The notes under the pieces are model-generated. The model saw nothing but the letters and a program-made list of their open reading frames with translations. It did no database searches and was not told the origin of the DNA. From NCBI GenBank assembly GCA_028705565.1, contig JAQWDH010000009.1:1-32612 (forward strand): DNA of 32,612 nucleotides, in the 5' to 3' direction. Shown piece by piece: positions 16,761-24,923 of the stretch. Numbering within the stretch: position 1 is the first letter of the stretch; each line of letters begins with the position of its first letter. Source of the stretch: Patescibacteria group bacterium (GTDB lineage Bacteria > Patescibacteriota > Patescibacteriia > Magasanikbacterales > GWA2-37-8). The position numbers and the translations under genes are program-made.

Positions 16761-19064
16761 TTAAAAATTCAGGCGGTAAAGTTTATCGGAATCCAGTATG
16801 TAAATCGTTTTGCTCGGTTCGTCAACTGACATTCCGACCGGGTTCGCGAATTCCGCTGCCGTGATTTGCGTTTTTAATTTTCCGTCTTTTTCCAAAATTA
16901 CAACCCGCTTGTTTTTTGCGTCCAGTATATAGATATACTGCGAATCTGTGTATGTCCAAATTTTATTTCCTGAATCAAGCGCAGGATCAAGACCTGATAT
17001 TTCAAAAGTTTGTTTTACGCCCTTGGTCATTTTAATTATTTTTCCGTTTTTCGTTAGCGCGAATATATCTCCGTCAATGGCCATATCAGCGTTTTCTTTT
17101 AAAGTTTCAATATTTTCTTCGGTCCACGGTTTACCGCGCTCAAAACCGGTTTTAATACTGTCGTGTTTCAATATTCTTCCTTGCGCCGCGTCCAAACTGT
17201 AAAGGCGCCTGTTATAGACCAAAATTCCGCTGATGTTCGCTCCTTCGGTCGGGTAGCTTATTTCAATCTTTTTCCATGAGTTGTCTTTTGGGTCATAAGA
17301 AATGAGGTCTTTTTTGTTGTATAAAAACAACGCGTAATCGTTTTCTTTCGGGGCTGCGGCGGCGGAAAATCCGACCGCGCTCGCGTCTGTCCGCATCTTC
17401 GCTGATTCTTTTGAAATTATATTATAAACATAAATTGAAGAGGTGCTTTCGCCGAATGCTAAAATTTTTCCGTTCAATTTCAAGATTCCTGACAAGTTCG
17501 CTTTTTCATTGGTCCAATCCGCGGCAAGTTCAACCGGAACGGTTTTCATTTTACGCGCGCGCGACAGTATTGTTTCTATTTGTCCGTTCAAATCCGCGCA
17601 TTCTATTTTTTTTTGTTTAGTGTCGCAGGCGAGTTTGGCGAATAAATCTTTAGCCGAAACGATTTCCGCCAGAGCGGCGGTCGTATCGTTGTAAATTAAA
17701 GAGCTTTCCGCCGCGTCTTTTTTATTTTTTATGGTTTGTACGGTGTCTTCATAAATTTTGGTTTCCGCCGCGTCGCGTTTGTTTTTAAAATATATTATTG
17801 AACCGGAGCTTACCGTCAAAAAAGCCGCGATTGAAAATCCTAAAATTATTTTTGTGTACAAAGGCAATGAAAAAATGTTTTCTTTGCAAGAACGCCATTG
17901 TCTGCCCCAGTCGTCCAAAATTGTTTTGCGTCTGTTCTTGTAATTTATAATTACGAATAATAAAAGTATTGAATTTTTTCCCAAGACAAGAATAGCTGTC
18001 CATAAAAACACGGAGAACCACCACGCGGCTTTGGCAACTCCGCCACCAATCGCCGCGACGGCGATTTTTAGATATTTTAGGAAAATCTTAAAAGCAACGG
18101 ACGCGTTTGAAGGTTTTTCAGAAACATCGGATTTGTATGGCGTATGAGCGTGAAGTCGCGCGGAGTTTGTCTTCAGGGAAGTTGTTTCGTTTTCCAAATT
18201 TGTTTCTTCCGCGGGCGATTCGTTTTTTTGCCTTCCGTATTTTTCGGTTATTGATTTTATTTTTTCGCCGAACCTTGGAAAGATGGAAGGGGAGAGTATT
18301 GTGTTGGTTTTTTGCCTTAAATCAAAAAGATTGGATAAAGATTTTGATGATTCGTTTTCTGTTGATTTGTTGTTAAATTCAGCCGCGTTTTCGCGTTTTT
18401 CCATATTTATTATCAACCCTCCGAAAGAAAATCCGTTTTTCAATTCCGATAGCACTCTTTGCAGATGTTCCGAGCTTTCGCGCGCGGATTTGACCGTGAT
18501 TATTTTTTGCAAACGGTCATGATTGAAATAATTGGCGGTATGCGGCGTGCCGGCGAACATAAAATCCCCGCCGTTGATTTTTCCCTGCACGATTTGGGCG
18601 AATAATTGTTTTTTTTCTTCTTCCGGTTCTGGTTTGTTTTCTTCCACCAAATCCATTTTTTGGTATTCGCCATTATGTTTTTGGTAAAAAATCAGTATTT
18701 GGGGACGACCGCAGAAACTCAACATCAATTCGTTGCCTCGCATAGAGCAGATAACGCAATGCAATTCAACCCCGCGATTTAAAAAAGAAAAAGTTTTTTG
18801 ATTGATTTTTTCCAATGCGATTTCCAACGATGTTTTGTCTTTTTCGTCCGCTATTTCATAATAATCGTTTTCCATTTCACTTATCATATCTTGCAGTTTG
18901 ACGATGAATTCCGGGGAAGCATTATTGATTTCGCAGACAGCGAAAAAATATCCCTTCTTTTTTTCTTCCGCGGTCGCCGGTTCGCTGATATGCAAAAGCG
19001 CGTGCGATTTGTTTTGGTCGCCTCCTTCCACGAAGAACTCGTTTAATTGCAATGTATGTTCCAT
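16761..19064 (-). CDS. PP2C-like (degenerate) N-terminal domain, central TM segments, C-terminal beta-propeller-like domain
   Basis: 767 aa. N-terminal ELHCVICSMRGNELMLSFCGRPQILIFY resembles PP2C core strands. TM segments near VAAIGGGVAKAAWWFSVFLWTAILVLG and IILGFSIAAFLTVSSGSIIYF. Repeated NHL-like strands at the C-terminus (NPVGMSVDEPSKTIYILDSDKLYRL). Confidence 0.6.
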   Translation of the reverse strand: MEHTLQLNEFFVEGGDQNKSHALLHISEPATAEEKKKGYFFAVCEINNASPEFIVKLQDMISEMENDYYEIADEKDKTSLEIALEKINQKTFSFLNRGVELHCVICSMRGNELMLSFCGRPQILIFYQKHNGEYQKMDLVEENKPEPEEEKKQLFAQIVQGKINGGDFMFAGTPHTANYFNHDRLQKIITVKSARESSEHLQRVLSELKNGFSFGGLIINMEKRENAAEFNNKSTENESSKSLSNLFDLRQKTNTILSPSIFPRFGEKIKSITEKYGRQKNESPAEETNLENETTSLKTNSARLHAHTPYKSDVSEKPSNASVAFKIFLKYLKIAVAAIGGGVAKAAWWFSVFLWTAILVLGKNSILLLFVIINYKNRRKTILDDWGRQWRSCKENIFSLPLYTKIILGFSIAAFLTVSSGSIIYFKNKRDAAETKIYEDTVQTIKNKKDAAESSLIYNDTTAALAEIVSAKDLFAKLACDTKQKKIECADLNGQIETILSRARKMKTVPVELAADWTNEKANLSGILKLNGKILAFGESTSSIYVYNIISKESAKMRTDASAVGFSAAAAPKENDYALFLYNKKDLISYDPKDNSWKKIEISYPTEGANISGILVYNRRLYSLDAAQGRILKHDSIKTGFERGKPWTEENIETLKENADMAIDGDIFALTKNGKIIKMTKGVKQTFEISGLDPALDSGNKIWTYTDSQYIYILDAKNKRVVILEKDGKLKTQITAAEFANPVGMSVDEPSKTIYILDSDKLYRLNF

Positions 19065-19192
19065 ATATTTTTGACTTTTAGGATTATAATTATTATACTA
19101 TATAAAGATTTTAAAGTATAGATTGGTTTTAAACAGTAATTCTGTCGGACGCGGTTTTGACGTTTCTTCATAATAAATTTTGAATTATTTTT

Positions 19193-19804
19193 ATGCTTGA
19201 ACACATTTTTGGTTCAAAGACCAGAATTAAACTTTTGCGCGTATTTTTTCGTTATCCGGCGAAATCTTTTTATGTGCGTGAATTATCCCGCGCCATAGAC
19301 GCGCAGTTAAACGCGGTTCGGCGCGAACTCGGCAATTTGGAAAAAGTGGGAATCATAGAATCTGCTCCGGCGGCGGAAACGGAGGGCGATTTGGTGGAAG
19401 ACATAAAAAGAAGCCGTTCAAAATATTTTCGTTTAAAAAAGGATTCTTTGATAGCGCCGGAATTCAAATCGCTTTTGGAAAAAGCCGAGTTGCTGGAAGA
19501 GCAAGAAATCATTGACGAGCTTAAAAATAACGGAGGCAAAATAAAGTTGATGGTTTTAAGCGGAGTTTTCGTTGGTGAAGATGACGCGAAAACGGATTTG
19601 CTTTTGGTCGGAGAAGCGTTGAAGCCGCTTGTCATTTCCAAACTTATAAAAAAATTTGAAGAATTATTTGATAAAACTTTGCGTTATACAATTATGCCGA
19701 AAAAAGAATTTTCCGAAAGAAGACGCTATGGCGACAAATTCATTTACGGAATTTTTGAAGGCAAGCACAGGATTTTAGTTGACGAGGAAAAACTTTACAG
19801 TTAA
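19193..19804 (+). CDS. Winged-HTH regulator with nucleotidyltransferase-like C-terminus
   Basis: FGSKTRIKLLRVFFRYPAKSFYVRELSRAIDAQLNAVRRELGNLEKVGIIES (wHTH), then LMVLSGVFVGEDDAKTDLLLVGE. Confidence 0.75.
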   Translation: MLEHIFGSKTRIKLLRVFFRYPAKSFYVRELSRAIDAQLNAVRRELGNLEKVGIIESAPAAETEGDLVEDIKRSRSKYFRLKKDSLIAPEFKSLLEKAELLEEQEIIDELKNNGGKIKLMVLSGVFVGEDDAKTDLLLVGEALKPLVISKLIKKFEELFDKTLRYTIMPKKEFSERRRYGDKFIYGIFEGKHRILVDEEKLYS

Positions 19805-19810
19805 TTTTTT

Positions 19811-20311
19811 ATGTTTATCGCCGATTATCTTTTGCAGTTGTTTATCGGTTGGCCGCCAGAGCTTGCCACATTTTTTTTGGCGATGATTCCAATCGGCGAA
19901 TTGCGTTTGGCGATTCCGGTTTCAATCGCCGCCTATCATTTGGCGCCGTGGGAAGCGTTTGTCTGGTCAGTGGCCGGGAATATGGTTCCTGTCGCTTTTA
20001 TTTTATTTTTTGCCGAGAGATTTAACAAATGGGTGGAAAAAAATTCCGGATTTTTATTCGGCAAAGCGTGGGTAAGATATTTGCGCAGGGCGCAGGAAAA
20101 ATTCGCGAAAGATTATGAAAAATACGGATTGATAGGACTCGCGATTTTTGTCGGCATCCCATTGCCGCTTACAGGAGCTTTTACAGGAGCTTTGGCCGCT
20201 TTTGTTTTCGGCATTCCGATGCGCAAAGCAATGCCGTATATTTTTGCCGGCGTTATAATGGCCGGTTTGATTACTTTGTTTTTGACGGTAGGCGCGGTAA
20301 AGGTGTTTTAA
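19811..20311 (+). CDS. Small multidrug export protein family (COG2426-like)
   Basis: MIPIGELRLAIPVSIAAYHLAPWEAFVWSVAGNM...LGLAIFVGIPLPLTGAFTGALAAFVFGI-type sequence, multi-TM. Confidence 0.85.
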   Translation: MFIADYLLQLFIGWPPELATFFLAMIPIGELRLAIPVSIAAYHLAPWEAFVWSVAGNMVPVAFILFFAERFNKWVEKNSGFLFGKAWVRYLRRAQEKFAKDYEKYGLIGLAIFVGIPLPLTGAFTGALAAFVFGIPMRKAMPYIFAGVIMAGLITLFLTVGAVKVF

Positions 20312-20316
20312 AACCC

Positions 20317-20377
20317 GCCCGCCCTGCCTGCCGGTTTACATACCGTAGGTATGCAGGCAGGCTCTGGCGGGGTGATT
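20317..20377. repeat. Compound palindromic repeat upstream of prfB
   Basis: CCTGCCTGC...GCAGGCAGG enclosing CATACC-GTA-GGTATG. Confidence 0.75.
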
Positions 20378-20392
20378 GAAAATTATTTATCT

Positions 20393-21472
20393 ATGTCTAT
20401 CTCCGAACGCCTGTCGGCGTTAAAAAATAAAATTCAAGAAACGCAAAAGCTTTTGAAGATTGAAGAGTTGAAAGGAAAAATGGAACAACTGGCCGAAGAA
20501 ATGAATCGGCCTGATTTTTGGCATGACCAGGAAAACGCGCAGGCGATATCGCAAGATTACAAAAGTATTGAAGAAGAAATAAAAAAATGGGAACGATTGG
20601 CGAAAAAAACAGAAGACGCGATTGACTTATCCGGAGCCGGAGATATTGAATTGGAAAAAGAATTGGAAAAACAAACAGGCGAACTTGAAAATGAATTTGA
20701 GAAATACGAATTTTTTTTGCTTTTGAACGGACCTTACGATCAAAACAACGCGATTGTTTCCATCCACGCGGGTTCAGGAGGCACGGAAGCGCAGGATTGG
20801 GCCGAGATGCTTTTGCGAATGCTTCTTCGTTTTTGCGAAAAACAAGGTTGGCAGACGAAAATTTTGGATGAGTCGCGCGGAGCTGAAGCTGGATATAAAT
20901 CAGTCACTTTTTCCGCGCGCGGCCGCCACGCTTTCGGATACTTGAAATCCGAACATGGTGTTCACAGATTGGTTCGCATTTCGCCGTTTGACGCTGAAAA
21001 AATGAGACACACTTCCTTCGCGCTTGTGGAAGTTTTGCCTGAATTGGATGACGACATTGAAATTAAAATTGACCCGAAGGATGTAAGAATAGACACGTTT
21101 ATGTCAGGAGGGCATGGAGGACAAAGTGTTAACACAACATATTCGGCCGTGCGTATCGTGCATATCCCGACTGGCATAAGCGTGTCATGTCAGAACGAGC
21201 GGTCGCAACAACAGAACAAAGAAACCGCGATGAAAATTTTGCGCGCGAAATTGCACCGTTTGGAACAGGAAAAAAAAGCCAAAGAAAAAAAAGAATTGCG
21301 AGGGGAATACAAATCAGCGGAATGGGGAAACCAAATCCGTTCCTATGTTTTGCACCCGTATCATATGGTAAAAGACCACCGCACAGATTATGAAGCGTCA
21401 AATCCGGAAGATGTTTTGGAAGGCGAAATTTTGCCGTTGTCCGAGGCGTATCTTAAATGGTTGAAAGAGTAG
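20393..21472 (+). CDS. prfB: Peptide chain release factor 2
   Basis: VSIHAGSGGTEAQDWAEML, HRLVRISPFD, FMSGGHGGQSVNTTYSAVRIVHIPTGI, EWGNQIRSYVLHPYHMVKDHRTDYE. ATG at 20393 is preferred because the 20351 start lies in a palindromic repeat. Confidence 0.95.
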   Translation: MSISERLSALKNKIQETQKLLKIEELKGKMEQLAEEMNRPDFWHDQENAQAISQDYKSIEEEIKKWERLAKKTEDAIDLSGAGDIELEKELEKQTGELENEFEKYEFFLLLNGPYDQNNAIVSIHAGSGGTEAQDWAEMLLRMLLRFCEKQGWQTKILDESRGAEAGYKSVTFSARGRHAFGYLKSEHGVHRLVRISPFDAEKMRHTSFALVEVLPELDDDIEIKIDPKDVRIDTFMSGGHGGQSVNTTYSAVRIVHIPTGISVSCQNERSQQQNKETAMKILRAKLHRLEQEKKAKEKKELRGEYKSAEWGNQIRSYVLHPYHMVKDHRTDYEASNPEDVLEGEILPLSEAYLKWLKE

Positions 21473-21517
21473 GACTGACGAGAGAATTATGAATTATGAC
21501 AAATAGCGGTTTATATT

Positions 21518-22144
21518 ATGTTTTTGCTTAAAAAAGAAAATTTGGACAAGGCCGTTGAACTTTTGAAAAAAGGAAAAATTTTGATTTTTCCAACGGAAAC
21601 TTCTTACGGTTTGGGTTGCGATGCAACAAATCAAAAAGCAGTTGACAAGATTTTTAAAATCAAAGGCAGACAGACCGACAAACCGCTTTTGGTTGTCGCG
21701 CCGACCGTTGAATCGGCGAGAAAATATCTGGAATGGAGCGATATTTTGGAAAAAATTTCTTCAAAGCGCTGGCCGGGACCGATAACTGTTGTGGGAAAAT
21801 ATAAAATCAATAATTCAAAAATTGAAAAATTAAAATTATCGGATGGTGTCGTGGCAAAAGATGGAACGGTGGCGGTGAGAGTTTCAGCTCATCCTGTTTG
21901 TAAGTTTTTATCAGAAAAATTGGGCTCGCCGCTGGTGGCGACTTCGGCGAATTTATCCGAAGCCGGCGATATTTACGATTCGGCCGACGCGATAAAAATT
22001 TTTGAGAACAGAGAATTTAAGCCGGACGCGATTTTGGACTACGGACGCGTTCCTTTTCGCAAACCTACGACCATCGTGAGTGTCATTAAAAAAAAATTAA
22101 AAATTTTAAGACAGGGAGAAATAAATGTATTACATAATCCGTAA
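21518..22144 (+). CDS. L-threonylcarbamoyladenylate synthase (Sua5/YciO/YrdC family)
   Basis: ILIFPTETSYGLGCDATNQKAVDKIFKIKGRQTDKPLLVV, WPGPITVV, VAVRVSAHPV, SPLVATSANLSEAG. Confidence 0.94.
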   Translation: MFLLKKENLDKAVELLKKGKILIFPTETSYGLGCDATNQKAVDKIFKIKGRQTDKPLLVVAPTVESARKYLEWSDILEKISSKRWPGPITVVGKYKINNSKIEKLKLSDGVVAKDGTVAVRVSAHPVCKFLSEKLGSPLVATSANLSEAGDIYDSADAIKIFENREFKPDAILDYGRVPFRKPTTIVSVIKKKLKILRQGEINVLHNP

Positions 22145-23264
22145 AATTTCTTATTGGTTTGTTTTCTTTTTTCTTTCCGTGTGGACGGGAATGTTTATTT
22201 TTTCGCAAGGTTTGTATTGCGCCGCTGTTTTGGACGCGGATGCCGTGCTTTCTGAATTCAAATACGAAGCCGGTCAAGAAATAACGCGCCCGGCTCCGAT
22301 TAAAGTAAAAGGACTTTATCTCACGGCTTACTCGGCCGGAAATCCGCAGAAAATTTCCGAGATAATCGGTTTGATAAAAAGCACGGAATTAAACAGCGTG
22401 GTCATTGATTTGAAAGATTACAGCGGGCTCGTTCTTTACGATTCAAAAATTGATTTTGTCAACAAAAACGGATTGAAAGAAACGCGAATAAAAAATCTCA
22501 AATCGCTCGTAAAAAAATTAAAAGACAATGGAGTGTACGCCATAGCGCGCATCAGCGTTTTTCAAGACCCGATGCTTGCCGAAAAAAAACCGGATTTGGC
22601 GATTAAAACAAAGGACGGAAAATTATGGAGAGACAAAAAAGGATTGGCGTGGGTGAATCCGATAAAACGCGAAGTTTGGGATTATGTGATTTCCGTCGCC
22701 AAAGAAGCGAGCCGCGCCGGTTTTGATGAAATCAATTTTGATTATATCCGTTTTCCGACAGACGGCGATATGGGCGCGCTGGCTTACGCAATAGGCGGAA
22801 AGAAAAGATACGAAGTGATGAATGAATTTTATAAATATCTGTCGGAACGGATGAAAAATGAGCCGGTTTATATTTCCGCCGACCTGTTTGGGCTTACGAC
22901 TGAAAAAAGCGGGGAAGACGATATGCAAATAGGTCAGAGATTGGCGGACGCGGTAAAATATTTTGATTATGTATGCCCGATGGTTTACCCGTCGCATTAT
23001 CCGAAAAATTATATGGGTTTTAAAAATCCGGCCGAACATCCGTATGAAGTTGTTTTGAACGCGATGAAAGCCGGCGTTAAGCAAGCGACCGGCAACAGAG
23101 GCAAACTGCGCGCTTGGATTCAGGCATTTAATATGGGAGCGATTTATGACGGAGATAAAATCAAAGCGCAAATCAAAGCGTCTGACGACGCGGGCGCTGA
23201 CGGATGGATTTTATGGAACGCGAGAAATGTGTATGCCGCCGACGGGTTGTCAGTGGTCAAATGA
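22125..23264 (+). CDS. Putative glycoside hydrolase (DUF4015/COG1306-like), secreted or anchored
   Basis: N-terminal TM/signal; VKGLYLTAYSAGNPQKISEIIGLIKSTELNSVVIDLKDYSG, GFDEINFDYIRFPTDG, ISADLFGLTT, YVCPMVYPSHY. Confidence 0.87.
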   Translation: MYYIIRKISYWFVFFFLSVWTGMFIFSQGLYCAAVLDADAVLSEFKYEAGQEITRPAPIKVKGLYLTAYSAGNPQKISEIIGLIKSTELNSVVIDLKDYSGLVLYDSKIDFVNKNGLKETRIKNLKSLVKKLKDNGVYAIARISVFQDPMLAEKKPDLAIKTKDGKLWRDKKGLAWVNPIKREVWDYVISVAKEASRAGFDEINFDYIRFPTDGDMGALAYAIGGKKRYEVMNEFYKYLSERMKNEPVYISADLFGLTTEKSGEDDMQIGQRLADAVKYFDYVCPMVYPSHYPKNYMGFKNPAEHPYEVVLNAMKAGVKQATGNRGKLRAWIQAFNMGAIYDGDKIKAQIKASDDAGADGWILWNARNVYAADGLSVVK

Positions 23265-23318
23265 CCAATGTCCAATGTCCAATGACCGCAGTCCAATGTC
23301 CGTAGTCCAAAATAGTCC
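23255..23318 (+). repeat. Short imperfect tandem repeats (CCAATGTC/CCAATGAC/TAGTCCA)
   Basis: gaccaatgtccaatgtccaatgaccgcagtccaatgtccgtagtccaaaatagtccac. Confidence 0.7.
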
Positions 23319-23321
23319 ACT

Positions 23322-24155
23322 ATGCCAAATTTATTCAGCATAAATTATTTGAAACAATTGTGCGCGGAATACCATTTTACGCCGTCAAAAAAATACGGCC
23401 AGAATTTTTTAATAAACCCGGCTCCGATAACAAGGATGGTTGAGGCCGCGGAAATTTCCAAAGAGGACACGGTCGTTGAGATCGGACCAGGGTTTGGAAT
23501 TTTAACATTCGCGCTGGCGGAAAAAGCCGGAAAAGTTTTGGCGTTTGAAATTGAAAAAAAATTGGAATCGTATTGGAATAAAAAAATTGAACATTATAAA
23601 AATATTGAGATTGTTTGGGGAAACGTTTTAAAAAGTTCCAAATTCCAAAATTCAAAATTCAAAAAATATAAAGTGGTCGCTAATTTGCCGTATCAAATTA
23701 CCTCCAACGCGATACGCGTTTTTTTGGAAGCGGAAAACAAACCTGAAATAATCGTTTTGATGATACAAAAAGAAGTCGCGGAAAGGATTTGCGCTGGGCC
23801 AGGAAAAATGTCAATTTTATCCGTGTCTGTTCAGTATTACGCCGAACCGGAAATCGTTATGAAAGCCCCGCGTTCGTATTTTTGGCCGGAACCGGGCGTT
23901 GACAGCGCGGTTTTAAAATTAAAAGTTTGCAAAAATCGTGACACCGACGTTGAAAATTTTTTCAGGATGGTTAAAACAGGATTCGCGAACAAACGGAAAA
24001 TGTTGATTAAAAATCTTGAGTCGCTGGTCGGCAAAGACGGAAAAGAAAAATTAAAAAACGCTTTTAAACAAACAGGGCTTGATGAAAAAATTCGCGCGCA
24101 GGACTTATCCGTTGAGGATTGGGTGGGGCTGTCTATTAAAATTTTTAATTTTTAA
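23322..24155 (+). CDS. rsmA: 16S rRNA (adenine1518-N6/adenine1519-N6)-dimethyltransferase
   Basis: KKYGQNFLINPAPITRMVEAA, VVEIGPGFGILTFALAEKAGKVLAFEIEKKL, VVANLPYQITSNAIRVFL. Confidence 0.95.
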   Translation: MPNLFSINYLKQLCAEYHFTPSKKYGQNFLINPAPITRMVEAAEISKEDTVVEIGPGFGILTFALAEKAGKVLAFEIEKKLESYWNKKIEHYKNIEIVWGNVLKSSKFQNSKFKKYKVVANLPYQITSNAIRVFLEAENKPEIIVLMIQKEVAERICAGPGKMSILSVSVQYYAEPEIVMKAPRSYFWPEPGVDSAVLKLKVCKNRDTDVENFFRMVKTGFANKRKMLIKNLESLVGKDGKEKLKNAFKQTGLDEKIRAQDLSVEDWVGLSIKIFNF

Positions 24156-24212
24156 TTTTATAAATCCGTATTTGGAATTTAGTTGCGTCTTATTATTTAT
24201 CCACTTCTTTAC

Positions 24213-24249
24213 CTGACTTCATTTTTGTTTTATGGTATAATAATACCAT
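24213..24249 (+). promoter_or_regulatory. Promoter with inverted repeat overlapping the -10 box
   Basis: CTGACT (24213-24218), 17-nt spacer, TATAAT (24236-24241). Perfect inverted repeat ATGGTAT-AATA-ATACCAT (24232-24249) covers the -10. Confidence 0.6.
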
Positions 24250-24275
24250 TATAGCTTCCTATTTTTCGTTGTCTT

Positions 24276-24902
24276 ATGGACGAAATCGGAAAGCAACCCA
24301 ACGGTTTGAAAAAAGAGCAAAAGATTGGAATTATTCTCCTGTCTTTTTTTGCTGTATTCGCGATTGGATTGGGGGTTTTACAAATCAGGAACACGATGTA
24401 TTCTCCGTTCGCTTTGAAAAAAACAGCGCCTCCGATTGACGAGAGTTTGACAAACGATATGAACGCTTTGCGTTTTCGCGACACGGACAAAGACGGCCTG
24501 AATGATTTTGATGAACTGTATGTTTATACTACGAGTCCATATCTTGAAGACACGGATTCTGACGGAATTTTTGATAAGCAAGAAATAGACAGCGGCACAA
24601 ATCCGATTTGCGCGGAAGGAAAGGAATGCGAATCCGCGGGATTGGCTTCGGACGCGTTGTTGACGCAGAGCGCGACAAACACGTCAGCGTTTGGCGCGGT
24701 CGCTCCGGAAACGGAAAAACCCGTGAATATAAACGAGGCATTGCAAGATCCGAAACAGCTCCGCCAGATGCTTTTGGATTCCGGAATGAATGAACAAATT
24801 TTAAATAAAATTTCCGATAAAGATTTATTAAAAATGGTTCAGGAAATTATGGTATCCACTTCCACGATGGATATGATGAAACAGCTGAATAATATAAAAT
24901 GA
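24276..24902 (+). CDS. Membrane-anchored protein with thrombospondin type-3/EF-hand-like Ca-binding repeats
   Basis: N-terminal TM (IGIILLSFFAVFAIGLGVLQI), then DTDKDGLNDFDELYVYTTSPYLEDTDSDGIFDKQEIDSGTNP. Confidence 0.8.
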   Translation: MDEIGKQPNGLKKEQKIGIILLSFFAVFAIGLGVLQIRNTMYSPFALKKTAPPIDESLTNDMNALRFRDTDKDGLNDFDELYVYTTSPYLEDTDSDGIFDKQEIDSGTNPICAEGKECESAGLASDALLTQSATNTSAFGAVAPETEKPVNINEALQDPKQLRQMLLDSGMNEQILNKISDKDLLKMVQEIMVSTSTMDMMKQLNNIK

Positions 24903-24923
24903 AATTGAAAATGAAATTTTTTT

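Noticed and set aside
20393-20600. Programmed +1 frameshift in prfB
   Set aside because: The gene reads through in one frame from the start with no in-frame TGA and no CTTTGA-type slippery site at the N-terminus.
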